Assembly (NCBI GenBank): GCA_902800365.1
Contig: CADCEF010000032.1
Location: 1 to 64,000 of the forward strand
Reading direction: 5' to 3'
DNA from: an uncultured Prevotella sp.
GTDB lineage: Bacteria; Bacteroidota; Bacteroidia; Bacteroidales; Bacteroidaceae
DNA: 64,000 nucleotides
This document shows positions 6,949 through 14,456 of this stretch, in pieces (within the stretch, counting starts at the first letter, position 1; each line of letters opens with the position of its first letter). A program made the translations under genes and the position numbers. Below the pieces are notes generated by a model, which made no database searches, was not told the DNA's origin, and saw only the letters and a list, made by a program, of their open reading frames with translations.

Positions 6949-8760
6949 ATGAGAATATTCAAGCACTTATATAAATTAGGTATTGTTGCCGCCGTAGCCC
7001 TTCTGGGTTTAACTGCGTGTGGCGGTAACGCAAGTAAAAACCAAGGCGACATCCCCACAAAGCTGGTGGCCACACATGGCGACAGCATTGCGCTGGCTGC
7101 CCGATTCTCAGGCGACTTCCAGCATTTTCTTGCCGTCACCGATAGTCTTGCCTCTATTGGCGAACTCTCGCCGATACGTGCCGATGGCTACCGTGGTGTG
7201 GCCTATTTCCAGATGGGCCAGATGGATAAGTGCATCGAGTGCTTCCGTCGCGTCGTTGCTATCGAGAATCCCCCAGCCCAGGACTTCTGGGAGTATATCC
7301 ACGCTGGAACCAACCTCGTAATCATGCTGACCACCGATCGCGACTACGATAACGCCATGCGTACCGCCCTCAAGCTTATCGACAAGCTGAAGGATGTTGA
7401 CAATCCTCACCGCGCTGGCGAGTTGCAGACGCTTTATCTGAGTCTTGGCGACACGCAGATGATGCTTGAACGCCACGATGAAGCCGCAAAGAGCTACGAC
7501 GAGGCCTATAAGTGGGTGTTGCAGACAAAGAACGACTCGACCAACCGCCCGTTGGCTGCATCAATTGAGACCCTTGAGAATATCGCCGTTAGCCAAATCA
7601 GTCATCATATGCCCGAGGCAGGCGTGTGGGTAGACCGCATGGACTCGCTCGTAACCCTCTACGAGCAGCAGCCCAAGCCTATCGAGAAAGAGCTGAAAAC
7701 GCTGCGTGCCTTGGTATGGCTGCACCGTGCTGAGGTGTGCCAGATGCAAGGAAAAACCGCCGAAGCCGTGCGTAATTACGCTAATTATATGTCTACCGAC
7801 TTCGGAAAGACCATCGAAGGCCGCATAAACGCTTGCGATTATCTTGTTTCAGCCCGCCGCTATTCTGAGGCTGCTGACAATTATACCGAGTTAGACCAGT
7901 TTATCCGCGATTGGGGCTACGATTACGACCTCGAGACCATCGGCAAGAACCTTCTGCCCAAGCTGCGTGCCAACTACCATGCCGGCCGAATAGACTCTGC
8001 CCTACGTGTGGCCATGCAGATTTCCGAGGTTTACGATACGGCCCTTGTACGCCAGAAGCGTAGCGAGTCGGCTGAGCTTGCCACCATCTACGATACCCAA
8101 GGCAAAGAGCGCCAGATAGCCGAGCAGCGTGCACAGAACCACTTCGTTTCGGCCATCAGTACGGCCTTAGCCGCATTGGTTCTTATCGTTATCGCTTTCG
8201 CGCTTTATATCTTCCTGCAGTGGCGCATCACCCAACGCCGCAACCGCATCCTCGTTCGCCAGATTACCGAGGCCGTTGAGTACAAAGATAAGTATAGAGC
8301 CTTGAAACAAGCTCAAAACTCAAACGAAACCACAGAACCCATTGAAACAAAGGCAGATACGCCCGAGCCGAAACCCGCCAGCTCAGAAATCAGCATTTCT
8401 GATTTCACCGCTCTCACTGACGAGCAGCTGTTTCTTTGCTTGCGCGATCTGATTGAGAACGAGAAGCTCTTCCTGCAGTCCGATTTCGGCCGCCAGACGC
8501 TTATCGACCGCACAGGCCTCTCTAAGGAGCGCATTGGTGCCGCCTTCTCTCAGGGCAGCGATAGCGCCTCTCTCCCAGCCTACGTCCGCGAGCTTCGCCT
8601 TGACTATGCCGTACGCCTTATGAACGAGAAGCCCGAGTTGAACGTTGAGCAGGTTAGTATGGCCAGCGGATTTACCAGCGCCGACACCTTCACACGTAAT
8701 TTCCGAGCCAAGTATGGCATGACGCCAACTACTTATAAACAGACGCAAAATCAGGGATAA
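6949..8760 (+). CDS. Lipoprotein-signal TPR / transmembrane / AraC-HTH hybrid regulator
   Basis: A 603-residue protein. ATG 6949 gives a signal ending in lipobox LTAC (Cys24). TPR-like helical repeats fill about 55-395, a transmembrane helix lies at about 400-424, then a basic linker and an AraC-type two-HTH domain at about 504-592 (final signature VSMASGFTSADTFTRNFRAKYGMTP). This is the Bacteroidota one-protein design in which a periplasmic sensor drives a membrane-bound DNA-binding domain. The signal it senses is unknown. The direct repeats just downstream at 8764-8839 are candidate binding sites, so the two tiny membrane-protein genes may be its targets. A lipobox plus an internal TM helix is an odd topology. 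Confidence 0.85.
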   Translation: MRIFKHLYKLGIVAAVALLGLTACGGNASKNQGDIPTKLVATHGDSIALAARFSGDFQHFLAVTDSLASIGELSPIRADGYRGVAYFQMGQMDKCIECFRRVVAIENPPAQDFWEYIHAGTNLVIMLTTDRDYDNAMRTALKLIDKLKDVDNPHRAGELQTLYLSLGDTQMMLERHDEAAKSYDEAYKWVLQTKNDSTNRPLAASIETLENIAVSQISHHMPEAGVWVDRMDSLVTLYEQQPKPIEKELKTLRALVWLHRAEVCQMQGKTAEAVRNYANYMSTDFGKTIEGRINACDYLVSARRYSEAADNYTELDQFIRDWGYDYDLETIGKNLLPKLRANYHAGRIDSALRVAMQISEVYDTALVRQKRSESAELATIYDTQGKERQIAEQRAQNHFVSAISTALAALVLIVIAFALYIFLQWRITQRRNRILVRQITEAVEYKDKYRALKQAQNSNETTEPIETKADTPEPKPASSEISISDFTALTDEQLFLCLRDLIENEKLFLQSDFGRQTLIDRTGLSKERIGAAFSQGSDSASLPAYVRELRLDYAVRLMNEKPELNVEQVSMASGFTSADTFTRNFRAKYGMTPTTYKQTQNQG

Positions 8761-8763
8761 TCG

Positions 8764-8839
8764 TCCGACGTCTTGTCTTTTCGTCCGACGATCCGTCGTT
8801 TTATCCGACCATTTGTCTGAAACCGTCCGACCATTTGTC
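8764..8839. repeat. Four direct repeats TCCGAC-N5-GTC
   Basis: Units start at 8764, 8784, 8804 and 8826 (spacings 20, 20 and 22 bp). Each is TCCGAC, five bases, GTC; units 3 and 4 are identical over 16 bp. The spacing of about two helical turns places all copies on one face of the DNA, as for AraC-type half-sites. The last unit ends 7 bp before the -33 TTG of the next promoter. Confidence 0.8.
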
Positions 8840-8865
8840 TGTACCCTTGTGGGTACGGACTTTTT
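8837..8865 (+). terminator. Terminator of the TPR-AraC gene
   Basis: GTCTGTACCC and GGGTACGGAC pair over 10 bp (one G-U) around TTGT, followed by five T. The loop contains the -33 TTG of the next promoter and the stem overlaps the fourth iteron. Confidence 0.7.
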
Positions 8866-8877
8866 GTTATACCTTTG
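8847..8877 (+). promoter_or_regulatory. Promoter of the two tiny membrane-protein genes
   Basis: -33 TTG (8847-8849), 20-nt spacer, -7 TACCTTTG (8870-8877), 41 nt upstream of the first small ORF. The iteron array lies directly upstream, in the position of an activator-binding region. Confidence 0.65.
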
Positions 8878-8918
8878 CAACCGAAATCAAAACGCAAGTT
8901 GAATTTTTAAAATAATAA

Positions 8919-9032
8919 ATGAATATGGAAACGACTTTGATGATTCTGGTGTTTTTCACCATGCTCTTGCTTGCTATCGTAGTACAGCTGTTTACTTACG
9001 ACGAACCACAGACTAGAAAAAAGACAAACTAA
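8919..9032 (+). CDS. Tiny single-pass membrane protein (37 aa)
   Basis: The ORF runs from ATG 8919 (or 8925) to TAA 9030-9032. It opens MNMETTLMILVFFTMLLLAI, a single hydrophobic helix, and ends in a charged tail with TYDEPQTRKKTN. It has its own promoter and precedes a second tiny membrane gene by 22 nt. I do not recognise a family; the pair and the iteron-linked promoter argue that it is real. Possible roles, such as modulating a membrane enzyme, are speculation. Confidence 0.6.
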   Translation: MNMETTLMILVFFTMLLLAIVVQLFTYDEPQTRKKTN

Positions 9033-9054
9033 AAGAAATAAAACTGTTGAGGAT

Positions 9055-9153
9055 ATGGAGATTGCTCTGATTATTCTGTTAATCTTTGCAGCAGCCGTGT
9101 TAGCTGTTGTATTGCGGATGTTAGTGCGCGACATTATACACAATCAAATATAA
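9055..9153 (+). CDS. Tiny single-pass membrane protein (32 aa)
   Basis: ATG 9055 to TAA 9151-9153. It opens MEIALIILLIFAAAVLAVVL and finishes RMLVRDIIHNQI: one transmembrane helix with a short basic tail. GAGGAT just upstream is a plausible ribosome-binding site. It is co-directional with the 37-residue gene and ends before a strong terminator, so the two form a small operon. Confidence 0.6.
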   Translation: MEIALIILLIFAAAVLAVVLRMLVRDIIHNQI

Positions 9154-9215
9154 CCTATTCTAACTTTTGATTATATATTTATCCTTAGTTATCCCAATTA
9201 CCAATAACCAAGAAT

Positions 9216-9248
9216 CCCAGAGCGATATTATTTCGCCCTGGGGTTTTT
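9216..9248. terminator. Terminator between the tiny-gene operon and the LRR gene
   Basis: CCCAGAGCGA and TCGCCCTGGG pair with one mismatch around a 7-nt loop, followed on the plus strand by TTTTT. It serves the plus-strand operon and may also end the convergent LRR transcript. Confidence 0.75.
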
Positions 9249-9254
9249 AAGGTT

Positions 9255-10286
9255 TTACTCGTCGCTGCCTTCGTATTCGGTCCATTCATCCTCCTCTTCG
9301 TTATAATAGCGAGGTGTCCAACCCTTAGCTTTGAGGGCGGCTACCTGAGTCTTGGTGCAGACGTTCTCCTCGTCGCCCTCGCTATAATCAATCACATCGA
9401 AGTTGTATGCATCTGGATTATCATTCTGCGCCAAAGAGGTGATAATGGCGTCCATATTCTGGCCGCTGATCTTGTTTCGGGTTAAGGACACAAAAGACAA
9501 TAGAGGGTTATTTGTAAAGTCGAGCGATGAAATCTGATTACCGTCGCAGAATACTAACCACAAATTCGGATTGTTTGAAATGTCGAGCGATGAAAGCTGA
9601 TTGTCATAACATTTTAAATATTCTAAGTTCGGATTGCTTGAAACATCGAGAGTAGTAAGATAATTATCGTTGCAATTTAAACTCTCCAGATACGTGAGAT
9701 TTGAAATATCAAGTTGGGTTAGTTCATTATCTCCGCATGTCAACGACTCCAACTCGGTACACATGGAAACATCGAGAGCGGTGATCTTGTTTTCCTCACA
9801 ATCCAGAAATGTCAACGCAGTATTCTTTGAAACATCGAGTGAGGTCAACTCGTTATCATAGCATAACAGGCTCTTTAATGCCACATTATTTGTAATATCG
9901 AGCGATGTAAGATAATTCATGCCGCAATAAAGCTTCACTAATGCGGTATTCTTCGAAATGTCGAGAGTGGTGAGTTCGTTGTCCTCGCAATCCAGCATGG
10001 TTAATGCGGTGAAGTACTCAATGCCCTGCAGACTGCTGATTTCCATATCATAAACATCCATCTCGGTGATGTTCATTATTTCTCTTCCGGTAAGCACGCC
10101 ATCCTTGCCGTAGTCCTGACCGAGAAGATACTCACGGAAGTTGTCATCGGGGAAGTTAGCCTTGTCGATGACTATAGTCACTCCAGGCGTAACGGGGTTG
10201 TCGCCATAATCAGTAACACACGCGGTAAACAAGCTTGAGCCGCAAACGAGGGTGGCAGCCATCACCCATTGTATAACCTTTTTCAT
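9255..10286 (-). CDS. Cysteine-containing leucine-rich-repeat lipoprotein
   Basis: A 343-residue exported protein. The signal peptide ends in lipobox FTAC at about residues 20-23. An N-terminal cap (FPDDNFREYLL, residues about 45-55) is followed by about nine LRR units of 21 residues of the form LxxLxCxxNxLTxLDxSxN, each with a cysteine where most LRRs have a hydrophobic residue, then a C-terminal cap ending in an acidic tail. Probably attached to the outer membrane and exposed at the surface; ligand unknown. The repeats are visible at DNA level as recurrent 63-bp similarity. Monocistronic. Confidence 0.85.
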   Translation of the reverse strand: MKKVIQWVMAATLVCGSSLFTACVTDYGDNPVTPGVTIVIDKANFPDDNFREYLLGQDYGKDGVLTGREIMNITEMDVYDMEISSLQGIEYFTALTMLDCEDNELTTLDISKNTALVKLYCGMNYLTSLDITNNVALKSLLCYDNELTSLDVSKNTALTFLDCEENKITALDVSMCTELESLTCGDNELTQLDISNLTYLESLNCNDNYLTTLDVSSNPNLEYLKCYDNQLSSLDISNNPNLWLVFCDGNQISSLDFTNNPLLSFVSLTRNKISGQNMDAIITSLAQNDNPDAYNFDVIDYSEGDEENVCTKTQVAALKAKGWTPRYYNEEEDEWTEYEGSDE

Positions 10287-10326
10287 ACTCTTTTTGTTTT
10301 TAGGTTAGTAAGATTGTTTCTGCCGG

Positions 10327-10357
10327 CAAATATAATAAAAATATTTTAAAGTTCCAA
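10327..10357 (-). promoter_or_regulatory. Promoter of the LRR lipoprotein gene
   Basis: Minus-strand -7 TATATTTG (10327-10334), 20-nt spacer, -33 TTG (10355-10357), about 41 nt before the ATG. Confidence 0.65.
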
Positions 10358-10393
10358 GCCGTAAGCAAAAAAACTCACGGCTTGGATTTTTTT
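10354..10393. terminator. Terminator-like hairpin between M15 and LRR genes
   Basis: CCAAGCCGT (10354-10362) and ACGGCTTGG (10377-10385) form a perfect 9-bp stem. T7 follows on the plus strand; on the minus strand an AT-rich tract follows, so it probably ends the M15 transcript. It overlaps the -33 box of the LRR gene. Confidence 0.65.
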
Positions 10394-10838
10394 ACGCATT
10401 TATAAATGCTATCTTGCGGCGATTGTCTCGCGGGCGAACGGCGAAGTGCAGCCATATCGCGCCATGACGGTTTTTCTCGATAAGCAGTTCGTCAAACTCC
10501 TGTTTGCTCTCATCAGCATAATCCAATAGGATTACAGCATAACGAAGCAACTGCTCCATCCCCAGCACGCGGATATCCACCGCACACCCTGTAAGGTGGT
10601 TGCTGGTAGCCACGCCCCCAATCTTCTTATTCAACTGCGGACTGCGATACCCCGAGTTAATTCGGATGGGCTCCTCGCCCACTCCATACTTGGCGTTATA
10701 CCTCTCGCGCAACACCTCAAGCCATTTAGTGAGGTTAGTGAGGTTCGCGATAGCCTCATGGCTTGGGATGTTATACACCTCGGGATGACTCCCGCTCTTT
10801 GTCAACTCCCCGAGCGTAAAGTGCTCACTCAATTTCAT
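10392..10838 (-). CDS. M15-family D-Ala-D-Ala carboxypeptidase-like peptidase
   Basis: A 148-residue zinc peptidase of the M15A (phage endolysin) type. MKLSEHFTLGELTKS is the usual opening, which is why I place the start at 10838 rather than 10865. Zinc and active-site residues are in SGYRSPQLNKKIGG, SNHLTGCAVDI (H and D ligands) and WLHFAV near the C-terminus. No signal peptide. It would cleave peptidoglycan stem peptides. It takes the place of the amidase gene often found near VirE/HU/smalltalk genes in Bacteroidota mobile regions. The upstream ORF ends 1 nt before this start. Confidence 0.8.
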   Translation of the reverse strand: MKLSEHFTLGELTKSGSHPEVYNIPSHEAIANLTNLTKWLEVLRERYNAKYGVGEEPIRINSGYRSPQLNKKIGGVATSNHLTGCAVDIRVLGMEQLLRYAVILLDYADESKQEFDELLIEKNRHGAIWLHFAVRPRDNRRKIAFINA

Positions 10839-10839
10839 T

Positions 10840-11241
10840 TTACTGTTTAATTGTACTATTTCCATGTTTCTTCTTTTTATTAATGTTCAACGCTGTACTA
10901 TTAGGAAACGCGATGCTATAAGCAGCATCAAGTTCCGGTAGCTTTACTTGGCGCGGACTAAGACCGAGCTTTACTGAGACTATCGCACGTAGCAGCTCAC
11001 GATGCTTTCGCGGGTAGAGCGATGGCGGCGGCAAAATATCGTTGCCGCATACCTGCTCATCATTAACCACAGTGTTGTGGCAAACCTCCCAAACGAAATC
11101 ATCAGTAGCCTGCACACCAAACCATGCTTTCAACACATTCCTGATGCAGAAGCGCTTATACTGACTCACAAGGAGCTGCCGTGTGCGCTCCAGCTTTCGC
11201 CAGAGCTGCACATAGCATTCTTTGTCATTCCTTATTTCCAT
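10840..11241 (-). CDS. Hypothetical protein of the mobile-element block
   Basis: A 133-residue soluble protein I do not recognise. It opens with a basic helical segment (LWRKLERTRQLLVSQYKRF) and ends in a lysine-rich tail. It lies between the VirE-like gene (1-nt gap) and the M15 gene (1-nt gap), so it is surely translated as part of that operon. Confidence 0.7.
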   Translation of the reverse strand: MEIRNDKECYVQLWRKLERTRQLLVSQYKRFCIRNVLKAWFGVQATDDFVWEVCHNTVVNDEQVCGNDILPPPSLYPRKHRELLRAIVSVKLGLSPRQVKLPELDAAYSIAFPNSTALNINKKKKHGNSTIKQ

Positions 11242-11242
11242 C

Positions 11243-11272
11243 TTAATGACTAATGACTAATGACTGATGACT
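11243..11272. repeat. TAATGAC direct repeats forming a gene end
   Basis: TTAATGAC, TAATGAC, TAATGAC, TGATGACT in tandem. The same word forms both arms of the MITE at 23504-23662. On the minus strand it encodes the last residues and stop codon of the VirE-like protein. Confidence 0.7.
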
Positions 11273-13648
11273 AACTTTTCTATAACGCCCATCGTCCATC
11301 TGCTCAACCAAGCCTTGGGTACGCCAGTTCTTAAGCATCTGCTGAACGCTGTTGCGAGTAACGTCAGAACCCTTCAGAGCAATAGAGAACTGCTTGGCCT
11401 GCTCAAAACTAAACTGAACATCAAGACGCTCATAGATGCTATCGTTCTTACCTGCACGCCTGCGCTCTTTGCTGCCCACATAGCTACTGCTGCGGAACGC
11501 ACTCTCTATGCGATCGCGGAAGAAGTACAGAGCGTTATCCAGTAGCGAGTCGGCTATCACGTCGTAGTTATCAAGCATTGTCGGTGTTTGGGCTTTCAGC
11601 AGCATCTCCTTCCATAGATTAGGGTTCTGCTTCAGCTGAGTCTCGGCACCGGTTAATCCGTGCTTCTGTATCAGCTGTTCGCACACCCTGCAAAGCATCA
11701 TACAGCACACCATACGCTGAGTGGTAACGCAAGTACGGAATCGCTCGCGCGCCTTTACGCGGTCATCATTTTTCATAGCCTCGAGTCGTATTTTTTCAAG
11801 CCATTCCCTACCCTTTGCTTCCAGTTTTGGCAGCACCACCTCGCCATTCATCAGCGGCAGCAGATGTGCTATCTGCTGTATGCGTTCAGCCTGCTTCATT
11901 GTCAGCACATATGGCTTATCCTCCAGCTGCGCATAAGTGTTGTCGGGTGTCTGCGCCAGCGCGATACGACTGAGGAATCCGTCGGTGTAGTTGGTCACCA
12001 CACGATAGAGTGCATCGGGCGTGCCGCACATGGTGACGTTCCACAGCAGATGCTCTATATGAACGTTTACGGCATCGGCCGAGCGCGCCTCTCTGTCGTA
12101 CCTCGAACCGTCATAACTCTGGCGCAACATCACCGAGAAATCGCTCATGCTCGACTTCCATTTCTGAGCTACCACATCAGCCTCAGGCGTGAAAGAAAAC
12201 GCATGCTTTTCTTCTACGTTTGCCAAGCGTTCGGCCAGGTTGGCCACCGTAGTATTAAAGGTGATGAAGCGCACCGGCAACTTAGGCTCTTCGGGCTGTG
12301 TCTTCTGATTTTTGGCAGCTTTTTTCTTAGCTCTGTATTCGGCTTCTTGCTGTTTATACATAGCGTCAACCGCCCTAACCTCGCTCATCCAAGTGTCGAT
12401 GACGGGGTCGATAGAACCCTTGCCGCTGGCGAAATCTCCGGCGATATACGCTATCAGATTCAATCCGCGCATCTGCCCGTGAACATCCAGTTTTACGCCC
12501 GTCGCAAGTGCGCCGATGCAAGGACAGATGGCCGTTATCATCGGCATGGCCAGCGAGGGCCCGGCAGCGTTTATGGAATCCTTGATGCCCTGCGGCAGTT
12601 TCTTGGTACACAAAAGAGACGGTTCTTTCTGTGTACTTTCTTCCTGCTCTACATTATCCATCTCGCCTCCGCCATCATCCATCTGCTGCGCCTTGGCGTT
12701 AATCTGGCGCAGGTTGGCGTTCATATAGCCCTTATCGGTGCCGTAGTTTTCGTAAAAATAATTAATTAGTGTTTTACAGTCGTCAGTCTGCGAGTAGTTC
12801 TTCAGTCGCTCAGCCACCACGGCCTCCAACTGTTCGCGGTCCATCAGCTTTCCTACGCCCACAGAGAGCACCGCCATCAGGTTCGTGTGCCAGTTGCGCT
12901 CGCCCCAGATGTCCATAGAGTGCGGATCCAGTCCCGCCTCCTTAGCGCACAAGTCGAACTTAGCTAACGCCTCCGCCGTCGCCTTTTCCGCAGTTATGTC
13001 ATCCGCATTACCCCCATTGTCATGTCGAGCGTAGTCGAGACATCTCTGCGGCTCGCCGCTTTGGCGCAGAGCGCCAATTGATGAGATCTCTCCACGCGCT
13101 ACGCTTGGTCGAGATGACAAGGGAGCGGGGGTCTGCGCAAAGATAGCATCGTCCAGGCACACCAGCTGCTTTTCGGTGGTGGTGTAAAACACACGCGTTA
13201 TATCCTTTGCGCCTTTATCGTATTCCACATTCAGCAACTCACTCGCCCACTTCAGATTATCCTCCTGGCTCAATTCGGGCTTTCTGGCAAACACCAGATG
13301 CCAACCGAACCCGCGGGCACTCTCTTCGAGCATATACAAACCAAGTTCTTCCTTTTTCGACAGGATGCGCTCTTTCAGCGCCGCCATCTCCTCCGTCGGC
13401 ACATGGTCGATATCCATCGCCACCGTGGTGCTCATACGTTTCGAGCCTCGCAGCGTGCCGTCGTCGTTGGGCAGACACGAATAGTTAAACTGCACCAGAT
13501 TCTTCTTGCGCTCCTCATCGCCGCTGCGCACGGCTGCCAGCGTCGCCGCCTGTTCGCCGCCATTCCTCAGCGCCAGGTATTCCTCTCTCGAATGGATGGG
13601 GCGCATCTTCTTCACCCCATCCGCGTAATATATCAGATGACAACTCAT
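11243..13648 (-). CDS. VirE N-terminal / BT4734-like, DUF3987-type protein
   Basis: An 801-residue cytoplasmic protein. Residues about 1-170 match the BT4734-like VirE N-terminal domain (LVQFNYSCLP, AMDIDHV, ARGFGWHLVF, DITRVFY), a primase-like fold of Bacteroidota mobile elements. Residues about 370-650 look like DUF3987, with a P-loop-like GDFASGKGS at about 409-417. Two oddities: residues about 177-211 are encoded by a palindromic repeat (13017-13120), and the C-terminal SHQSLVISH comes from the TAATGAC repeat. It is probably a helicase/primase-type accessory protein of an integrated element; that is inference. It overlaps the upstream gene by 4 nt. Confidence 0.8.
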   Translation of the reverse strand: MSCHLIYYADGVKKMRPIHSREEYLALRNGGEQAATLAAVRSGDEERKKNLVQFNYSCLPNDDGTLRGSKRMSTTVAMDIDHVPTEEMAALKERILSKKEELGLYMLEESARGFGWHLVFARKPELSQEDNLKWASELLNVEYDKGAKDITRVFYTTTEKQLVCLDDAIFAQTPAPLSSRPSVARGEISSIGALRQSGEPQRCLDYARHDNGGNADDITAEKATAEALAKFDLCAKEAGLDPHSMDIWGERNWHTNLMAVLSVGVGKLMDREQLEAVVAERLKNYSQTDDCKTLINYFYENYGTDKGYMNANLRQINAKAQQMDDGGGEMDNVEQEESTQKEPSLLCTKKLPQGIKDSINAAGPSLAMPMITAICPCIGALATGVKLDVHGQMRGLNLIAYIAGDFASGKGSIDPVIDTWMSEVRAVDAMYKQQEAEYRAKKKAAKNQKTQPEEPKLPVRFITFNTTVANLAERLANVEEKHAFSFTPEADVVAQKWKSSMSDFSVMLRQSYDGSRYDREARSADAVNVHIEHLLWNVTMCGTPDALYRVVTNYTDGFLSRIALAQTPDNTYAQLEDKPYVLTMKQAERIQQIAHLLPLMNGEVVLPKLEAKGREWLEKIRLEAMKNDDRVKARERFRTCVTTQRMVCCMMLCRVCEQLIQKHGLTGAETQLKQNPNLWKEMLLKAQTPTMLDNYDVIADSLLDNALYFFRDRIESAFRSSSYVGSKERRRAGKNDSIYERLDVQFSFEQAKQFSIALKGSDVTRNSVQQMLKNWRTQGLVEQMDDGRYRKVSHQSLVISH
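13017..13120. repeat. 104-bp palindromic repeat inserted inside the VirE-like gene
   Basis: Ends are TTGTCATGTCGA and TCGAGATGACAA in inverted orientation; the interior carries further inverted stretches (GACATCTC, GAGATCTC; GGCGCAGAGCGCC). The frame stays open through the whole element. A partial copy with almost the same end occurs at 23792-23821, which identifies it as a dispersed element rather than gene sequence. Confidence 0.8.
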
Positions 13649-14034
13649 CCCATTACCTCCTTGTCAAAAATTATCTCCTTCATTACCTTGCGGGCGATGT
13701 TGCCAGCCTGCTGCACCAACTGCTGCGGCAGACGGTTCAACTCGTCATCGTCCATCGTGAATACAAAGTAGTATTTCCCATTATGTCCGTGCGACAGCGA
13801 GCAGTTGTCGTCGCGGAATATCGGTTTGTTTTTGCGTCGCTTGGGGCGCTCGGTCATATACACATTACCGTCGCGCATGCCCTGTACATGGAAGTCGGCC
13901 ACGAATGGCTCAGCCGCCACATCCTCGCAGCACTCAAAATCCAGCGTGCGCTGTCCTGTTTCCAACTTACCGAATGCCATCATGCCATCCAGCATTATCT
14001 GTTCTCCTAAAATCTGTGATTTTCTTGTTTTCAT
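13645..14034 (-). CDS. Hypothetical protein upstream of the VirE-like gene
   Basis: A 129-residue soluble protein with no family I recognise. It has a basic middle segment (TERPKRRKNKPIFRDD) and a strand-rich pattern. Its stop overlaps the start of the VirE-like gene by 4 nt, so the two are translationally coupled, which suggests a shared job in the element. Confidence 0.7.
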   Translation of the reverse strand: MKTRKSQILGEQIMLDGMMAFGKLETGQRTLDFECCEDVAAEPFVADFHVQGMRDGNVYMTERPKRRKNKPIFRDDNCSLSHGHNGKYYFVFTMDDDELNRLPQQLVQQAGNIARKVMKEIIFDKEVMG

Positions 14035-14080
14035 TTTGTTGAGTTTTTTGCGAGAAGAAGTTTCAGAAATCCGATGGCCA

Positions 14081-14094
14081 TCTTCACGTGAAGA
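14081..14094. repeat. Perfect 14-bp palindrome
   Basis: TCTTCACGTGAAGA between two minus-strand genes. It could be a protein-binding site or chance. Confidence 0.4.
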
Positions 14095-14126
14095 CCTCTT
14101 CGCTTCAACTCAAGAATTATACATTA

Positions 14127-14411
14127 TTATTTATTTAGTTTTACGATATCACTAACTAGTATCTCTTGGAACACTTGGTTCTGATACTCGTGTGTAGAGA
14201 AACGAAGGGTGGCGGCAACCACATCTCCTTCGTAGAACCTGCACGCCGCCAAGGGGCCCAGCATGGCGCACACATACTCATTTTCGAACTTCGATCCACC
14301 CATCTCGCGGAGTACAATGTTGCACTTCTGAATCTGACCACTCTCACTCTTCGAACTCTGCACGCCGAAGGCCTCGCCCTGGCGCACCACTCTTAAAATC
14401 TTTGTCTGCAT
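14127..14411 (-). CDS. Small OB-fold-like protein (DUF3127-like)
   Basis: A 94-residue strand-rich protein (TKILRVVRQGEAFG, KCNIVLREMGG, EGDVVAATLRF). The pattern of alternating strands and the size resemble the OB-type DUF3127 proteins of Bacteroidota, which accompany single-strand DNA functions, but I cannot see a decisive motif. Its start is preceded by a stretch of 8-bp repeats. It lies in the mobile-element operon between the Rha gene and the hypothetical gene. Confidence 0.6.
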   Translation of the reverse strand: MQTKILRVVRQGEAFGVQSSKSESGQIQKCNIVLREMGGSKFENEYVCAMLGPLAACRFYEGDVVAATLRFSTHEYQNQVFQEILVSDIVKLNK

Positions 14412-14421
14412 AATTTTTACA

Positions 14422-14453
14422 TTTTTAAATTTTTAAATTTTTAAATTTTTAAA
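14422..14453. repeat. Four tandem copies of TTTTTAAA
   Basis: Exact 8-bp units fill the 45-nt gap between the Rha gene stop and the OB-like gene start. On the minus strand this is the leader of the OB-like gene, so copy number would change the spacing before its start codon. Confidence 0.75.
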
Positions 14454-14456
14454 TTG

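Noticed and set aside
8764-8839. Reading the iterons as a replication origin or CRISPR
   Set aside because: There are only four short units next to a promoter, with no replication protein gene or spacer-like variation pattern.
9255-10286. Treating the 63-bp repeats as a DNA-level repeat element
   Set aside because: They are explained by the LRR units of the protein.
11660-12769. 369-codon plus-strand ORF opposite the VirE-like gene
   Set aside because: It lies wholly antisense to a well-supported gene, has a composition biased by it and no promoter or family match.
13017-13120. Reading the palindromic element as a CRISPR-like repeat
   Set aside because: Only one full and one partial copy exist, far apart, with no regular spacers and no cas genes.
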